A stretch of 6,679 nt of DNA, taken from assembly GCA_029258495.1 (NCBI GenBank), contig JARHYV010000226.1, forward strand, positions 1 through 6,679. Reading direction: 5' to 3'. Below, in pieces: positions 6,560-6,679 of this stretch. The translations under genes were made by a program, and so were the position numbers. The stretch comes from Faecousia sp. GTDB taxonomy: Bacteria; Bacillota; Clostridia; Oscillospirales; Oscillospiraceae. Within the stretch, counting starts at the first letter, position 1, and every line of letters starts with the position of its first letter. Under the pieces are notes generated by a model. It did not search any database. It worked only from the letters and a program-made list of their open reading frames with translations, and was not told the origin of the DNA.

Positions 6560-6679
6560 CTAGTAGAAATCGACAAGCTGTCTGATATATTCGGATGTAT
6601 TTTCCTTGGGGATCTCGTGAACGACCATTTCAAAATAGGCGCAGAACATGCCGCTGGTCAGCATGTGCTCCAGCTGGGG
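6560..6679 (-). CDS. TetR/AcrR-family transcriptional regulator, C-terminal fragment ending at TAG
   Basis: Only the last 39 residues lie inside the window; the gene runs past the right edge. The fragment reads as the final helices of a TetR-family ligand-binding and dimerisation domain, with YIRQLVDFY just before the stop, a pattern typical of regulators encoded beside ABC transporter pairs. The N-terminal DNA-binding helix-turn-helix is outside the window, so the family call rests on the C-terminal pattern and the context. The frame ends at TAG, ten codons short of where the conserved pattern would end. If the TAG is real and not read through, the protein loses the tail of the helix that helps form the dimer, which could weaken or abolish repression. 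The gene is transcribed toward the two ABC genes and probably controls them through the inverted repeat at 6489-6506. Confidence 0.7.
   Translation of the reverse strand, partial: PQLEHMLTSGMFCAYFEMVVHEIPKENTSEYIRQLVDFY

Noticed and set aside
6364..6633. 89-residue minus-strand open frame over the regulator end and leader
   Set aside because: It overlaps the regulator's C-terminus in a different frame and runs through the promoter region. It has no good ribosome binding site and no recognisable pattern.

Overview
The window looks like chromosomal DNA from a Gram-positive, Clostridia-type bacterium. The reasons are the strong AAGGAGG ribosome binding sites, moderate GC, short gaps between genes, and the arrangement of a TetR-type regulator followed by two ABC half-transporters, which is common in that group. 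This is inferred from style; no marker gene fixes the species.

Layout: two plus-strand genes on the left converge on a minus-strand transporter operon on the right, and a perfect 40-base palindrome separates them as a two-way terminator. The plus-strand pair (111-2267 and 2264-2803) overlaps by 4 bases (ATGA) and encodes membrane proteins of unknown function. The first is large, with about 11 membrane segments, a four-cysteine zinc ribbon, a PH-like soluble region and a small C-terminal beta-rich domain. The second is small, with two membrane segments and a cytoplasmic tail that may share the PH-like fold. The left edge (1-110) is open in all three forward frames, so an upstream gene cannot be assigned to one frame.

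The minus-strand operon reads from the right edge: the C-terminus of a TetR/AcrR-family regulator, a 205-base leader, a 579-residue ABC permease-ATPase, then a 577-residue ABC permease-ATPase 13 bases further on. Both ABC proteins have one membrane domain and one complete ATPase domain, so they probably form a heterodimeric exporter-type transporter. An 18-base inverted repeat lies inside a plausible promoter just upstream of the transporters and is a good candidate operator for the TetR protein.

The main oddity is in the regulator. Its reading frame meets an in-frame TAG exactly where the conserved C-terminal 'FY-x-AGW' helix continues. The nine codons after the TAG still read AGWERVLGF and end in TAA. 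This is either a recent nonsense mutation, a sequence error or a read-through codon. The second oddity is a 16-base tandem duplication at the end of the small membrane gene. It supplies that gene's stop codon and a second copy of the terminator's 5' arm.
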